Below are positions 51,249 through 59,415 of a DNA stretch of 64,000 bases, piece after piece (within the stretch, counting starts at the first letter, position 1; the number at the start of each line of letters is the position of its first letter). Where the stretch lies: contig CAIPDV010000046.1 of assembly GCA_903863935.1 (NCBI GenBank), positions 1 to 64,000 of the forward strand. The letters are read 5' to 3'. A model generated the notes under the pieces. The model saw nothing but the letters and a program-made list of their open reading frames with translations. It ran no database searches and was not told the origin of the DNA. A program made the translations under genes and the position numbers. The DNA comes from an uncultured Bacteroidota bacterium (lineage in GTDB: Bacteria > Bacteroidota > Bacteroidia > JABEUT01).

Positions 51249-53456
51249 GTGAGCAACAGATTTAAAGAACTCGGGATAATTAAACCCGTATTAGAAGCTA
51301 TTGTGGAACTCGGCTTCGAAACCCCAACCCCAATACAAGAAAAAGTAATTCCAACTCTATTAAGCGACTCCTGCGATATTGTGGCACTGGCACAAACAGG
51401 CACAGGAAAAACCGCTGCCTTCGGACTTCCATTAATATCGCTGATTGATTTTGCAGAACGCAAACCGGTAGCCCTTATTTTGGCTCCTACCCGCGAGCTT
51501 TGCATGCAAATTACTTCAGACTTAAAGAACTACTCCAAAAATATACATGGTGCCAATATTGTAGCCGTTTATGGCGGTGCCAGCATTCGCGGACAAGTTG
51601 ATGACCTGAGACGTGGTGCTCAAATTGTGGTTGCTACTCCCGGTCGTATGGTAGATATTATTAACCGTGGCAGCATTGATCTTGAAAACATCCGCTATGT
51701 AATACTTGACGAAGCAGATGAAATGCTGAACATGGGTTTCAAAGATGATTTGGATTTTATCCTTTCCTCTTCGTCAGAAAAAAGAAATACCTGGCTCTTC
51801 TCGGCTACCATGCCGAATGAAGTGTTGGCTATTTCGAAAAACTACATGAAAGACCCGATTGAAGTTACGGCGGGCGAAAAGAACGTTGCCAATGAAAATA
51901 TTGAACACACCTACTACGTAATTCAGGAGCGTGAACGCTATAATGCGCTTAAACGTATCGCCGATTTTTATCCCGATATTTTTGCTGTGGTTTTTTGCCG
52001 CACAAAAATTGAAACTCAAAAAGTTGCTGATAAACTTATAAAGGATGGATACAATGCCGATGCTTTGCATGGCGATTTATCGCAAGCACAGCGCGACCAT
52101 GTTATGAAACGTTTCCGAGCACGTACTTTGCAATTGCTTGTAGCAACCGATGTTGCGGCCCGCGGTATTGACGTGAGCGACATCACCCACGTTATACATT
52201 ACAACCTGCCTGATGAAATTGAAAACTATACCCACCGTAGCGGACGTACAGCCCGTGCGGGAAAAACAGGCATCTCCATTGCACTTATCAATCACAGAGA
52301 CCAGTATAAAATTAAGACGTTAGAAAAACTTACGCATAAAACATTCAAGAGGGAAAGCATCCCTACAGGATTCCAGATATGCGAAAAGCAATTGTTCCAT
52401 TTGGTGCAAGGGTTAGATAATGCCAAAGTGAACGAAGAAGAGATAAAAGAATATCTCCCGAACATCATGGAGCAGTTAAGTCACCTGAGTAAAGAAGAAG
52501 TAATCAAGCGTTTTGTTTCCATAGAATTTAACCGTTTCCTCGATTATTACCGCAATGCCCCTGACCTGGATGCAGGCAGTAGTAGCAGCAGTGACGAAAG
52601 AGGATATCGTGAAACCCCGGCAGGTGTTGTGAAACTATTCCTCACCGTAGGTAAAATGGATGGATTCAATAACGACAGTTTGAAACAATATTTATCGGAG
52701 ACATCAACTGTTCCAATGGAAGCATTGACATGGGTGGATATTAAAAACAGTTTCTCTTTTATTGAAGTGAAAAACGAAATGAAGGACCAACTGATGACAG
52801 GAGTTAACGGCCAACTTTATCGCGGTAGAACCGTGAAGATTGAAAATCGCGGCAACCGCGAAGAAGGTGTACCAAGAGAACGCAACAGAGGTTACGGCGG
52901 CGGAAGAGACCGTGGCGGTGACAGAGGAGGAAGTGACAGACGTTTTGAAAAAGGCTGGGGTGATTCAGGTGGCAGCAGAGGCGGCGACAGGAGAAGCAGT
53001 GGAGGCGGTGAAAGACGAAGCAGCGGCGGATTTGACAGAAGAAGTAGCGGAGGCGGAGAAAGACGCAGCGGTGGTGGCTTTGACAGGCGCAGCAGTGGCG
53101 GCGACAGAGAATACAAACCGAGAGAACGCAGCAGCGAAGGCGGTTCTGAGAGAAGAAGCAGTGGCGGTTCTGATTATAAGCCTCGCGAAAGAAGCAGCGG
53201 CGGCGGTGAATTTAAACCAAGAGAACGCAGCAGTGGCTCAGACTACAAACCACGTGAAAGAAAAACCGGTGGTAGTTTTGAAAGACGCAGCAGTGGCCCA
53301 CCAAAAAGTGATGGCTTTAAGAAGACTGAAAGACCCGCCCGATCAGATGATAAACCACGTACCCCACCAGCAAGACCGGCGGAAGGTGGCATGAACAGAG
53401 CAGAAAGAAGAAAAGCCAAGTTTGGAAGTGGTGAGGCTCCGAAGGGGGATAGCTAG
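51249..53456 (+). CDS. DEAD-box RNA helicase with DbpA-like domain and RGG tail
   Basis: The 735-residue protein starts at GTG. The helicase core has AQTGTGKT (48-55), PTRELC, GGASI, VILDEADEML, FSATMP and HRSGRTARAGKTG. A DbpA-type RNA-binding domain follows (about 440-530), then about 200 residues of RSSGGG, RRSSGG and YKPRERSSGG repeats. It should unwind or remodel rRNA or mRNA; the arginine-glycine tail binds RNA non-specifically. Ribosome assembly or cold adaptation are likely roles. Confidence 0.93.
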   Translation: MSNRFKELGIIKPVLEAIVELGFETPTPIQEKVIPTLLSDSCDIVALAQTGTGKTAAFGLPLISLIDFAERKPVALILAPTRELCMQITSDLKNYSKNIHGANIVAVYGGASIRGQVDDLRRGAQIVVATPGRMVDIINRGSIDLENIRYVILDEADEMLNMGFKDDLDFILSSSSEKRNTWLFSATMPNEVLAISKNYMKDPIEVTAGEKNVANENIEHTYYVIQERERYNALKRIADFYPDIFAVVFCRTKIETQKVADKLIKDGYNADALHGDLSQAQRDHVMKRFRARTLQLLVATDVAARGIDVSDITHVIHYNLPDEIENYTHRSGRTARAGKTGISIALINHRDQYKIKTLEKLTHKTFKRESIPTGFQICEKQLFHLVQGLDNAKVNEEEIKEYLPNIMEQLSHLSKEEVIKRFVSIEFNRFLDYYRNAPDLDAGSSSSSDERGYRETPAGVVKLFLTVGKMDGFNNDSLKQYLSETSTVPMEALTWVDIKNSFSFIEVKNEMKDQLMTGVNGQLYRGRTVKIENRGNREEGVPRERNRGYGGGRDRGGDRGGSDRRFEKGWGDSGGSRGGDRRSSGGGERRSSGGFDRRSSGGGERRSGGGFDRRSSGGDREYKPRERSSEGGSERRSSGGSDYKPRERSSGGGEFKPRERSSGSDYKPRERKTGGSFERRSSGPPKSDGFKKTERPARSDDKPRTPPARPAEGGMNRAERRKAKFGSGEAPKGDS
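52890..53330 (+). repeat. Tandem coding repeats of the RGG tail
   Basis: Short units (AGAAGCAGTGGAGGCGGTG, AAACCGAGAGAACGCAGCAG) are repeated with small changes. Such DNA expands and shrinks by slippage. Confidence 0.8.
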
Positions 53457-53508
53457 GTAAAAATCTTTAATCGAATTTTTCACTATGTTTGTCTAAAAAG
53501 CAAGCATA

Positions 53509-54093
53509 ATGAAATCTAAAATCATGAAAAATATTTCACTATTGCTATCAGTAATAGTACTGTTTAGCTGCAACCAATCTCAACAAAATCAAACAGCGAA
53601 AGACGAAAAAGCATCTGTTAAAAAAATAGATTCTGTCCTAACTCATTGGATTTACAGTAGCGACACAGACCAAATGCGAAATATCATAAACAGGTATGCT
53701 ACTTTAATCTCTGTTGACGAGCAATTTAGTATCCATTTACGGTTAAAGGATAATGAATTTGAAATTTTTATTACTTCTAACAAAGATATTTTCACCGACA
53801 AGGAATTGCTATATAAATTTGACAACGATAGTATAATAAAGGCGTATTGTGGGAAATCAGACGATGCAACTGCTTTATTTCTATTTAGTTCTGAAATCGA
53901 CAAAAAGATATTTAAGGACATGGCTAAAAGGAGCATTAAGGAAATTGAAGCAGACGAAAATAAGTTTATACAAAATAAATTAGGTGCATTTAAAGAGCAG
54001 TTAAAAAGCCATAAGAAGTTGTTTATTGAAGCTCATTTATACAGCAAGACCAAACAAGCAATATTTAATATTGAGGGGCTAAAATGGGAGTAA
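53509..54093 (+). CDS. Lipoprotein of unknown function
   Basis: The 194-residue product has a lipoprotein signal with FSC in KNISLLLSVIVLFSCNQSQ. The second ATG at 53524 gives the better signal peptide. The mature part has DQFSIHLRLKDNEFEIFITS-like beta strands and charged helices. No family is recognised. The next gene starts 10 bases before its stop. Confidence 0.65.
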   Translation: MKSKIMKNISLLLSVIVLFSCNQSQQNQTAKDEKASVKKIDSVLTHWIYSSDTDQMRNIINRYATLISVDEQFSIHLRLKDNEFEIFITSNKDIFTDKELLYKFDNDSIIKAYCGKSDDATALFLFSSEIDKKIFKDMAKRSIKEIEADENKFIQNKLGAFKEQLKSHKKLFIEAHLYSKTKQAIFNIEGLKWE

Positions 54094-54566
54094 ATGGACA
54101 CAGTAAGCAAATCACTCTCACCCCAATTGGCTTTGTAAAAAACTCCCGCAGCGGAATGAAAGATGATTTTTGGGGAAATGTAATTTCAGAAATTACTATT
54201 TCAGATGACCTGCTTGAAGAATGTCTGGATGGAATTGAAGCCTATTCACATCTCGAAATCATTTTCTATTTGAATCAAACGGATACAGGCAATAAAGTTT
54301 ATAAAGCTTCCCATCCTCGTGAAAATCCGGAATGGGCTAAGGTTGGCGTGTTTGCCAGAAGAAATAAAGACCGCCCCAATCATTTAGGTTTGACAATTGT
54401 AAAACTCCTTTCCCGAAAAGGCAGAACCATAACGGTCCAAGGTTTGGATGCCGATAATGGTACACGTGTATTGGATATTAAACCTGTTTCAAAAGAATAT
54501 CTCCCAAGAGAAGATGTGAAGCAACCTCAGTGGATGACTGAGTTGATGAAGGATTACTGGAAGTAA
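54084..54566 (+). CDS. trmO: tRNA (N6-threonylcarbamoyladenosine-N6)-methyltransferase
   Basis: TrmO methylates t6A37 in tRNA-Thr using SAM. The 160-residue protein shows the family core: ITLTPIGFVKNSRSGMKDDF, EAYSHLEIIFYL, and KVGVFARRNKDRPNHLGLT with the closing LDADNGTRVLDIKP. It overlaps the lipoprotein gene by 10 bases. Short members of the family in Bacteroidota look the same. Confidence 0.88.
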   Translation: MGVNGHSKQITLTPIGFVKNSRSGMKDDFWGNVISEITISDDLLEECLDGIEAYSHLEIIFYLNQTDTGNKVYKASHPRENPEWAKVGVFARRNKDRPNHLGLTIVKLLSRKGRTITVQGLDADNGTRVLDIKPVSKEYLPREDVKQPQWMTELMKDYWK

Positions 54567-54576
54567 CAATAATAAA

Positions 54577-54852
54577 ATGAGTGAGAACACCGTTTTATAT
54601 CTGACATCGCTCCTACTACTTGCACTTATTATATTTTCTGCAAAATATAAAAAGAGCTTCTTTATAGTTAATCTCATTCTCTTCTTGGTTTATACGTTGC
54701 CTATGTACTACGGACTATTCTTTGATGTTGGTAATGGATCTGCACTTGTTTACTGGGCTTATTTGCTATTTCTTACCTTACTGCATATAATTATAACTAC
54801 ATATTATCTTGTCTTCTATTTATTGAAAAGCAAATCTTCTTCCGGGCAATAG
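54577..54852 (+). CDS. Small membrane protein of unknown function
   Basis: The 91-residue product has three hydrophobic segments (about 5-22, 28-48, 57-80) and a polar C-terminal KSKSSSGQ. It follows trmO after 10 bases and is probably cotranscribed. No family is recognised. Confidence 0.6.
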   Translation: MSENTVLYLTSLLLLALIIFSAKYKKSFFIVNLILFLVYTLPMYYGLFFDVGNGSALVYWAYLLFLTLLHIIITTYYLVFYLLKSKSSSGQ

Positions 54853-54894
54853 AAACTACTTTGTTATTCACGGTTTTTTTGTATCATTGTCTTA

Positions 54895-55473
54895 ATGCTA
54901 ACTCCTAAAGAAATATACGGTGGTATTGCCCTTTGCCTTGCAATTGGGGCATACATTATTTATATATCGAGCATACTTCAAAACAAAACCAAGCCTCATG
55001 CTTTCTCCTGGCTTTTGTGGACATTGACTACTGCCGTCGTTTTCACAGCACAAGTATTAAAAGGTGGTGCTGCTGGTTCATGGTCTACCGGATTAACATG
55101 TACCATCTGTCTGCTTATTGGAATTATTTCTCTTTTCAAATACGATAAGAAGTATACCCTCTCTGACATTCTGTTTATCAGTGTGGCATTACTCGCTCTT
55201 ATTCCATGGTACTTTACCAAGGATCCTACTGCATCCGTAGTGTTGATTGCAAGTATAGATGTGGTTGGATATGCGCCCACACTTCGCAAGTGTTACTACT
55301 ACCCCGATGAAGAAAAAGCGGTAACCTTCGGTATGAATTCCATCAAACATTTCTTTTCGTTTATCGCGCTTGGCAATTATGAAATAGCTACATGGATTTA
55401 TCCGATATCACAAATTTTTATGAATGCGTTGGTGGTAGGGCTGATATTTATAAGAAGGAAGCGATTATTGTAG
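54895..55473 (+). CDS. Polytopic membrane protein of unknown function
   Basis: The 192-residue protein has about six hydrophobic segments (8-28, 40-55, 65-80, 90-107, 116-133, 165-185) and the short motif KPHAFSWLLWTLTTA, suggestive of PQ-loop-like transporters. Similar proteins are scattered in Bacteroidota and Proteobacteria. No substrate can be named. Confidence 0.7.
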   Translation: MLTPKEIYGGIALCLAIGAYIIYISSILQNKTKPHAFSWLLWTLTTAVVFTAQVLKGGAAGSWSTGLTCTICLLIGIISLFKYDKKYTLSDILFISVALLALIPWYFTKDPTASVVLIASIDVVGYAPTLRKCYYYPDEEKAVTFGMNSIKHFFSFIALGNYEIATWIYPISQIFMNALVVGLIFIRRKRLL

Positions 55474-55487
55474 TGCGCAATGAATTT

Positions 55488-55570
55488 GTCATGCTGACGC
55501 AGGAAGCATCTGTTTTTTTAACTCAGATCCTTCGCTATGTTCATGCCTATGTCATGCTGTTGTATGTGCT
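55488..55570. repeat. Diverged copy of the GTCATNCTGA repeat family
   Basis: GTCATGCTGACGCAGGAAGC and ATCTGTTTT, then CAGATCCTTC, match (inverted) the right part of the repeat at 22928-23015. It fills the gap after the preceding gene, overlapping no gene. Further on, TAGTTGCTGTTGTATGTGC-like sequence has no match. Confidence 0.55.
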
Positions 55571-55649
55571 AACAGCACTATAACACGGTCCTCTTTCATT
55601 TTATTATTCCCTTTTTTCCAAATTTATTTATCCTTTACTTATATCCATT

Positions 55650-56117
55650 ATGGAACTTGAATTAATAGCCAATACTGAAAAACGCGAACTGAAAAAAGTC
55701 AGTGCTATTCACTCATTCACGGTTTTTCCGGAAGATTTGAATTACAAAGGCTCGCTCTTCGGAGGAAAAATTTTAGCTGAAATGGATATAGCAGGACTTA
55801 AGCCTGTAAGAAGGATGCTATATGCTACAGATTGTGATAACACGGTTACGGCAAGTATTGACAGGGTTGACTTTCTGAAACCAGCCAAGCTTGGCGATAT
55901 TATTGAAATGACTTCTACCATTTACAAACTTGGCAGGACCTCTATCAATGTGTTTGTGCATGTGACCAAGGAAGATGAATTCGGAAACATTGAGAAGATA
56001 TGCGATGCTCATTTCGTATATGTTTCTTTGAAAAATGGAAAGCCTCACCCGCACAATCATTATTTGGCTAAGGAGTACGTTTCGAGCGATGATTTGTTCA
56101 ATCCGTGTGTAAGCTGA
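55650..56117 (+). CDS. Acyl-CoA thioesterase (hotdog fold)
   Basis: The 155-residue protein has the YciA/4HBT-type hotdog: FPEDLNYKGSLFGGKILAEM (N, G-rich catalytic turn), SIDRVDFLKPAKLGDIIEMT and AHFVYVSLKNGKPHPHNH. It hydrolyses acyl-CoA to free acid and CoA in the cytoplasm. Chain-length preference is not readable. Confidence 0.9.
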   Translation: MELELIANTEKRELKKVSAIHSFTVFPEDLNYKGSLFGGKILAEMDIAGLKPVRRMLYATDCDNTVTASIDRVDFLKPAKLGDIIEMTSTIYKLGRTSINVFVHVTKEDEFGNIEKICDAHFVYVSLKNGKPHPHNHYLAKEYVSSDDLFNPCVS

Positions 56118-56128
56118 GCATTTATTTT

Positions 56129-56136
56129 TATATTTG
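56129..56136 (+). promoter_or_regulatory. Promoter -7 box of the 110-residue membrane protein
   Basis: TATATTTG matches TAnnTTTG and lies 45 bases before the ATG at 56182. Confidence 0.5.
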
Positions 56137-56181
56137 AAAGTGTATTTTCAGAAAATACCTTCAACCTAAAAACTACAACTC

Positions 56182-56514
56182 ATGGAAAACACAACAGAAC
56201 CAAAAATCAAGTGGTATCATTACATAGCTGCATTATTTGCAGGATTCTTTTTGGCGAATGTTGTTCCGCATTTTATTCATGGTATATCTGGCGACCCCTT
56301 CCCTACCCCATTCGCTACGCCCCCGGGCAAAGGGCTTTCATCCCCAACCTGCAATGTATTATGGGCATGTTTCAACCTATTGGTAGGCTATATACTTTTA
56401 AAAGTAAGCAAAGCCTCCTGGAAAAATAAACTCTTGTTGGTTTTTGTTTTTATCGGGATAGTTATCTGCGCGGTAATGCTAAGCATAGCATTTCAGGATA
56501 AAATGAAGGCATAA
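56182..56514 (+). CDS. Small membrane protein of unknown function
   Basis: The 110-residue protein has three hydrophobic helices (about 12-32, 57-73, 83-103) separated by a proline- and glycine-rich loop (PFPTPFATPPGKGLSSP). It begins at the first ATG, 45 bases after a promoter. No family is recognised. Confidence 0.7.
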   Translation: MENTTEPKIKWYHYIAALFAGFFLANVVPHFIHGISGDPFPTPFATPPGKGLSSPTCNVLWACFNLLVGYILLKVSKASWKNKLLLVFVFIGIVICAVMLSIAFQDKMKA

Positions 56515-56523
56515 AGACCGGGT

Positions 56524-56907
56524 GTGTTAAACAGAGAGGCTTTAAAAAGGTCGCTGAATTCATTAGTGGAACTCGGAACACCTGAGTTGGATGATGAGCG
56601 TATCCGGGAGTATGTGGTCCTGTACAATGAAACACTGAAATACATCAGTAATCATCTAAATGAAGACTCCGTTCTGAAAGAATATTATGGCAAATTTCCT
56701 AAAATTGAATTAAAAGAATTTAATAAGCCTTCGGAAAAATTCCTTGATCTTACATTCCGTTTCATAAATGACGTCATCTTTTCCAAAAGCTATGCACGTG
56801 GGCAGGGAATGAGCCCCGAGCATAGAAAATATATAGATTCTGTCCGCGAAACTATGCCGGAAATAAGTACCATTGCTTCTGAATTGATAATGAGGATAGG
56901 TGAATAA
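56524..56907 (+). CDS. Small helical protein of unknown function
   Basis: The 127-residue product starts at GTG, 9 bases after the preceding gene. It is mostly charged helices (LNSLVELGTPELDDERIREY, KFPKIELKEFNKPSEKFLDL) without signal or membrane segment. No family is recognised, and the next gene lies on the opposite strand. Confidence 0.6.
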   Translation: MLNREALKRSLNSLVELGTPELDDERIREYVVLYNETLKYISNHLNEDSVLKEYYGKFPKIELKEFNKPSEKFLDLTFRFINDVIFSKSYARGQGMSPEHRKYIDSVRETMPEISTIASELIMRIGE

Positions 56908-56915
56908 ACCCACAA

Positions 56916-58277
56916 TTATAAATTATACCTGAACATCCAAATGCCCATAGACACATTCGCATTGCTTGGCTTACCCAGAAAAGCAGTAATGTCATTTGTT
57001 CCGGCATAAAATTCGATTCTCTTGGTGGCACTAAACGTAACTCCCAATGGAATACCCCATCCGAAATAAGCTGTAGTTGCAAAGCCTGTAGAGAGAGTGA
57101 TTATTTTCGGTGCTTTCCATTGTGCACCCACTGCGTAATAAGGACCTTGTAATCCGCCTACTACCCTGTTCAATGGGAATATTGCATCAGCCGACAGTAA
57201 CCAGTTTTTTGTAAGAATGTAGCTTGCAGCCACCCGCATTTTTGCGGGAAGATAGGTCGTGAAATCACTTGCAGGTGTTGAGCCTGCCAGGGTGCCCGTT
57301 TTTAATTCATTCAGAAAATCACTGCCGTATTTTATGGGTGCCACGTTTGTATCGTGTACTGTACTGGATGCATGTTTCCACCGAATGGAACCAAAATCGG
57401 TAACAGACCAGCCAAAGGTCCAGCGTCGGTATTTCTCACTTAAGCCCAGATCAAAAGCATATCCATGTCCGGGTGTATTAAAAAACCCTTTTGGAACATT
57501 CGGGTAATCAGGTGTCATATCATAGATAGCATTAATTCCTCCACCCGATATACCTCCGTTTAAATCGGCGATGCCGAAAATGTATTTCAACCCTATCCCT
57601 GCATAGGTTGAAGCTTCCTCATCACCAAGGTTAGTGTTGTTTTTGTTAAACGAAAAACATTTGGAGAGATCGGGGCCGGCACTCCCAAACCCACCGCTAC
57701 TGCTGAAAAGCTTTACACCATAATCCAAATTTATTTCTCGGTAATGCAGATAATTAAGGGTTGTGCCATTTAAAAAAGACATGATCCTGGCATCGGTATA
57801 TTCTCCGTCGGTACTGTGTATTAAGGCTTCCGATGCATTGAATCCCAAAAATGCATTGCCGATTATTCTATCCCGGAGGTTTACTGCAAACGCACCCGGA
57901 ATAACAGGTATTTTGAATGATACTGCAAACCAGTTAACATCTCCATAAGCATTCATTCCTCTTGGAGATCCCAGAATTTTTTGCCAGCTCAACGCACCGG
58001 AAATAAGGCTTGCTGAGCCTAAGGCGGTGGCAACGGTTGGCATGTTCATCCCTTTTGATTGTCCGCTTATACCTGCATCAAGTATAGTAAATGAAAGCCG
58101 GTGGTTTACATCCCAGCCAAGGTTAGATGGGTTAACACCAATTACTTCCCAATCATAAACTACCGCAGTTAGCGAGCCATTTTTTGCAGTAGATACCGGA
58201 AGCACGCTTTGAATTTGTCCGCTTGAAATGACCGGAAACAATATAATGGCCAGAAATAACGATCTGAGTGTTTTCAT
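56916..58277 (-). CDS. DUF5723-type outer membrane beta-barrel protein
   Basis: The 453-residue protein has a signal peptide (MKTLRSLFLAIILFPVISSG) and a run of amphipathic strands with many G, F, Y, W residues, ending in GIWMFRYNL. The repeated pattern of alternating residues and the final aromatic residue fit an outer membrane beta-barrel; DUF5723 is my best match. Its role in the outer membrane is unknown. It faces the upstream gene tail to tail with an 8-base gap. Confidence 0.8.
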   Translation of the reverse strand: MKTLRSLFLAIILFPVISSGQIQSVLPVSTAKNGSLTAVVYDWEVIGVNPSNLGWDVNHRLSFTILDAGISGQSKGMNMPTVATALGSASLISGALSWQKILGSPRGMNAYGDVNWFAVSFKIPVIPGAFAVNLRDRIIGNAFLGFNASEALIHSTDGEYTDARIMSFLNGTTLNYLHYREINLDYGVKLFSSSGGFGSAGPDLSKCFSFNKNNTNLGDEEASTYAGIGLKYIFGIADLNGGISGGGINAIYDMTPDYPNVPKGFFNTPGHGYAFDLGLSEKYRRWTFGWSVTDFGSIRWKHASSTVHDTNVAPIKYGSDFLNELKTGTLAGSTPASDFTTYLPAKMRVAASYILTKNWLLSADAIFPLNRVVGGLQGPYYAVGAQWKAPKIITLSTGFATTAYFGWGIPLGVTFSATKRIEFYAGTNDITAFLGKPSNANVSMGIWMFRYNL

Positions 58278-58465
58278 AGGCAGGAGTGTTTGTTGTATAT
58301 AAGTTACGCCTTTTTTTACAAAAATGTTACGCCAAAGTATTGTATAATGAAAGACATGCTAAATGAGCCGTTGTTTTACCTAAAATCGCTGACGAATGTC
58401 AGGAATAAATGCACCCATTACTTCGTCATAATCACCATAACATTTTCATTGTGTTAAATAATTTA

Positions 58466-58473
58466 TATATTTG
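58466..58473 (+). promoter_or_regulatory. Promoter -7 box of the 127-residue gene
   Basis: TATATTTG matches TAnnTTTG and ends only 5 bases before the ATG at 58479, so the mRNA may have no leader. Confidence 0.4.
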
Positions 58474-58478
58474 ATTTC

Positions 58479-58862
58479 ATGGATAAGGCACAATTGAATA
58501 AGAACTTATGCCGTCAAGTGGAGGATATTATTTTCCAAGCTAATGCACTTGAATCGTGCCAATATTTTTATACGGATTTCGACAACTTTTGCCAATACAA
58601 TCAAGAATTAAAGAAATTTATTCAAGAGCACATTACCAATTCCAAAATATTGAGTATTGCAGAGGATATTCCTGACATCAGTCTGAAGATATATTTGAGG
58701 AAACACTGGTATAGTTTTTTACTTAGTGGAAATGGAAATAACTTTAGGACAGAGTCTGCTCTTAGAGATGATTCAAAATGGGATAGAGCCCATTTAAAAG
58801 AACAATACATAAAGATTTACGAAGAGCTTTGCGGCAATGAGGATAATGTTTCAAAAAATTGA
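58479..58862 (+). CDS. Small soluble protein of unknown function
   Basis: The 127-residue product has no signal peptide. It is largely helical and charged, with a central FCQYNQELKKFIQEHITN stretch. The stop codon is followed at once by the ATG of the next, interrupted frame. No family is recognised. Confidence 0.55.
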   Translation: MDKAQLNKNLCRQVEDIIFQANALESCQYFYTDFDNFCQYNQELKKFIQEHITNSKILSIAEDIPDISLKIYLRKHWYSFLLSGNGNNFRTESALRDDSKWDRAHLKEQYIKIYEELCGNEDNVSKN

Positions 58863-59333
58863 ATGAAAAAAATAACAGATTACAACGCTCAACTGGATTT
58901 GCATTTTGAATCCATGTTGAAGAGTTCTAAAATTTATGTGGTTCTTCAGGAGGTGCTTTTTGTAGTGATGCTTTTCTATTATTCTTGTTTTTTTTAATTC
59001 GATAAAAGTGGTATTTCTTCCATTTGTATTCCTTTGTCATTTATATCTTTTGTTTTTATTCATGTTAAGATTCAAACTATTATTTGCCTTTATTTACGGG
59101 ATAGAAATACTTACATTTACGACAAATACAAAACATATTGGAGTTATGTAAGGGGTTATTATCCATTATCCAACATTAACCTTTTCAGGTTAACCAAAAA
59201 TGATTTAAGTGAAATAAAAGATGAAAGGATTGTAATTCTTATTCAGGCTAAGCGAAAGGCTTTCCTGATATGTATTTCCTGTGTTGTTATACTTCTATTT
59301 CTTTTAATTGGAAAGTCGTTTAGATTTCTTTGA
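58863..59333 (+). pseudogene. Hydrophobic protein gene interrupted by one in-frame stop
   Basis: One frame is open from ATG 58863 to 59333 apart from a TAA at 58995-58997, at the end of a run of eight T. The two halves give YVVLQEVLFVVMLFYYSCFF before the stop and SFISFVFIHVKIQTIICLYL after it, with a charged loop and a last helix (CISCVVILLFLLIG). A slip or nonsense change in one membrane protein gene is likely; two separate small genes are possible. Confidence 0.4.
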
Positions 59334-59388
59334 TACTCGAATCACCTACATTTCATAGTTAGTTTATTGTTGCTTGTGATTTCTTGTT

Positions 59389-59396
59389 TATATTTG
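59389..59396 (+). promoter_or_regulatory. Promoter -7 box of dnaX
   Basis: TATATTTG matches TAnnTTTG, 19 bases before the dnaX ATG. Confidence 0.6.
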
Positions 59397-59415
59397 AACA
59401 TTCAGAGAAAACCTC

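Noticed and set aside
52840-53394. Open frame of 184 codons inside the helicase gene
   Set aside because: It is the shifted reading of the RGG repeat, giving an alanine- and glutamate-rich shadow.
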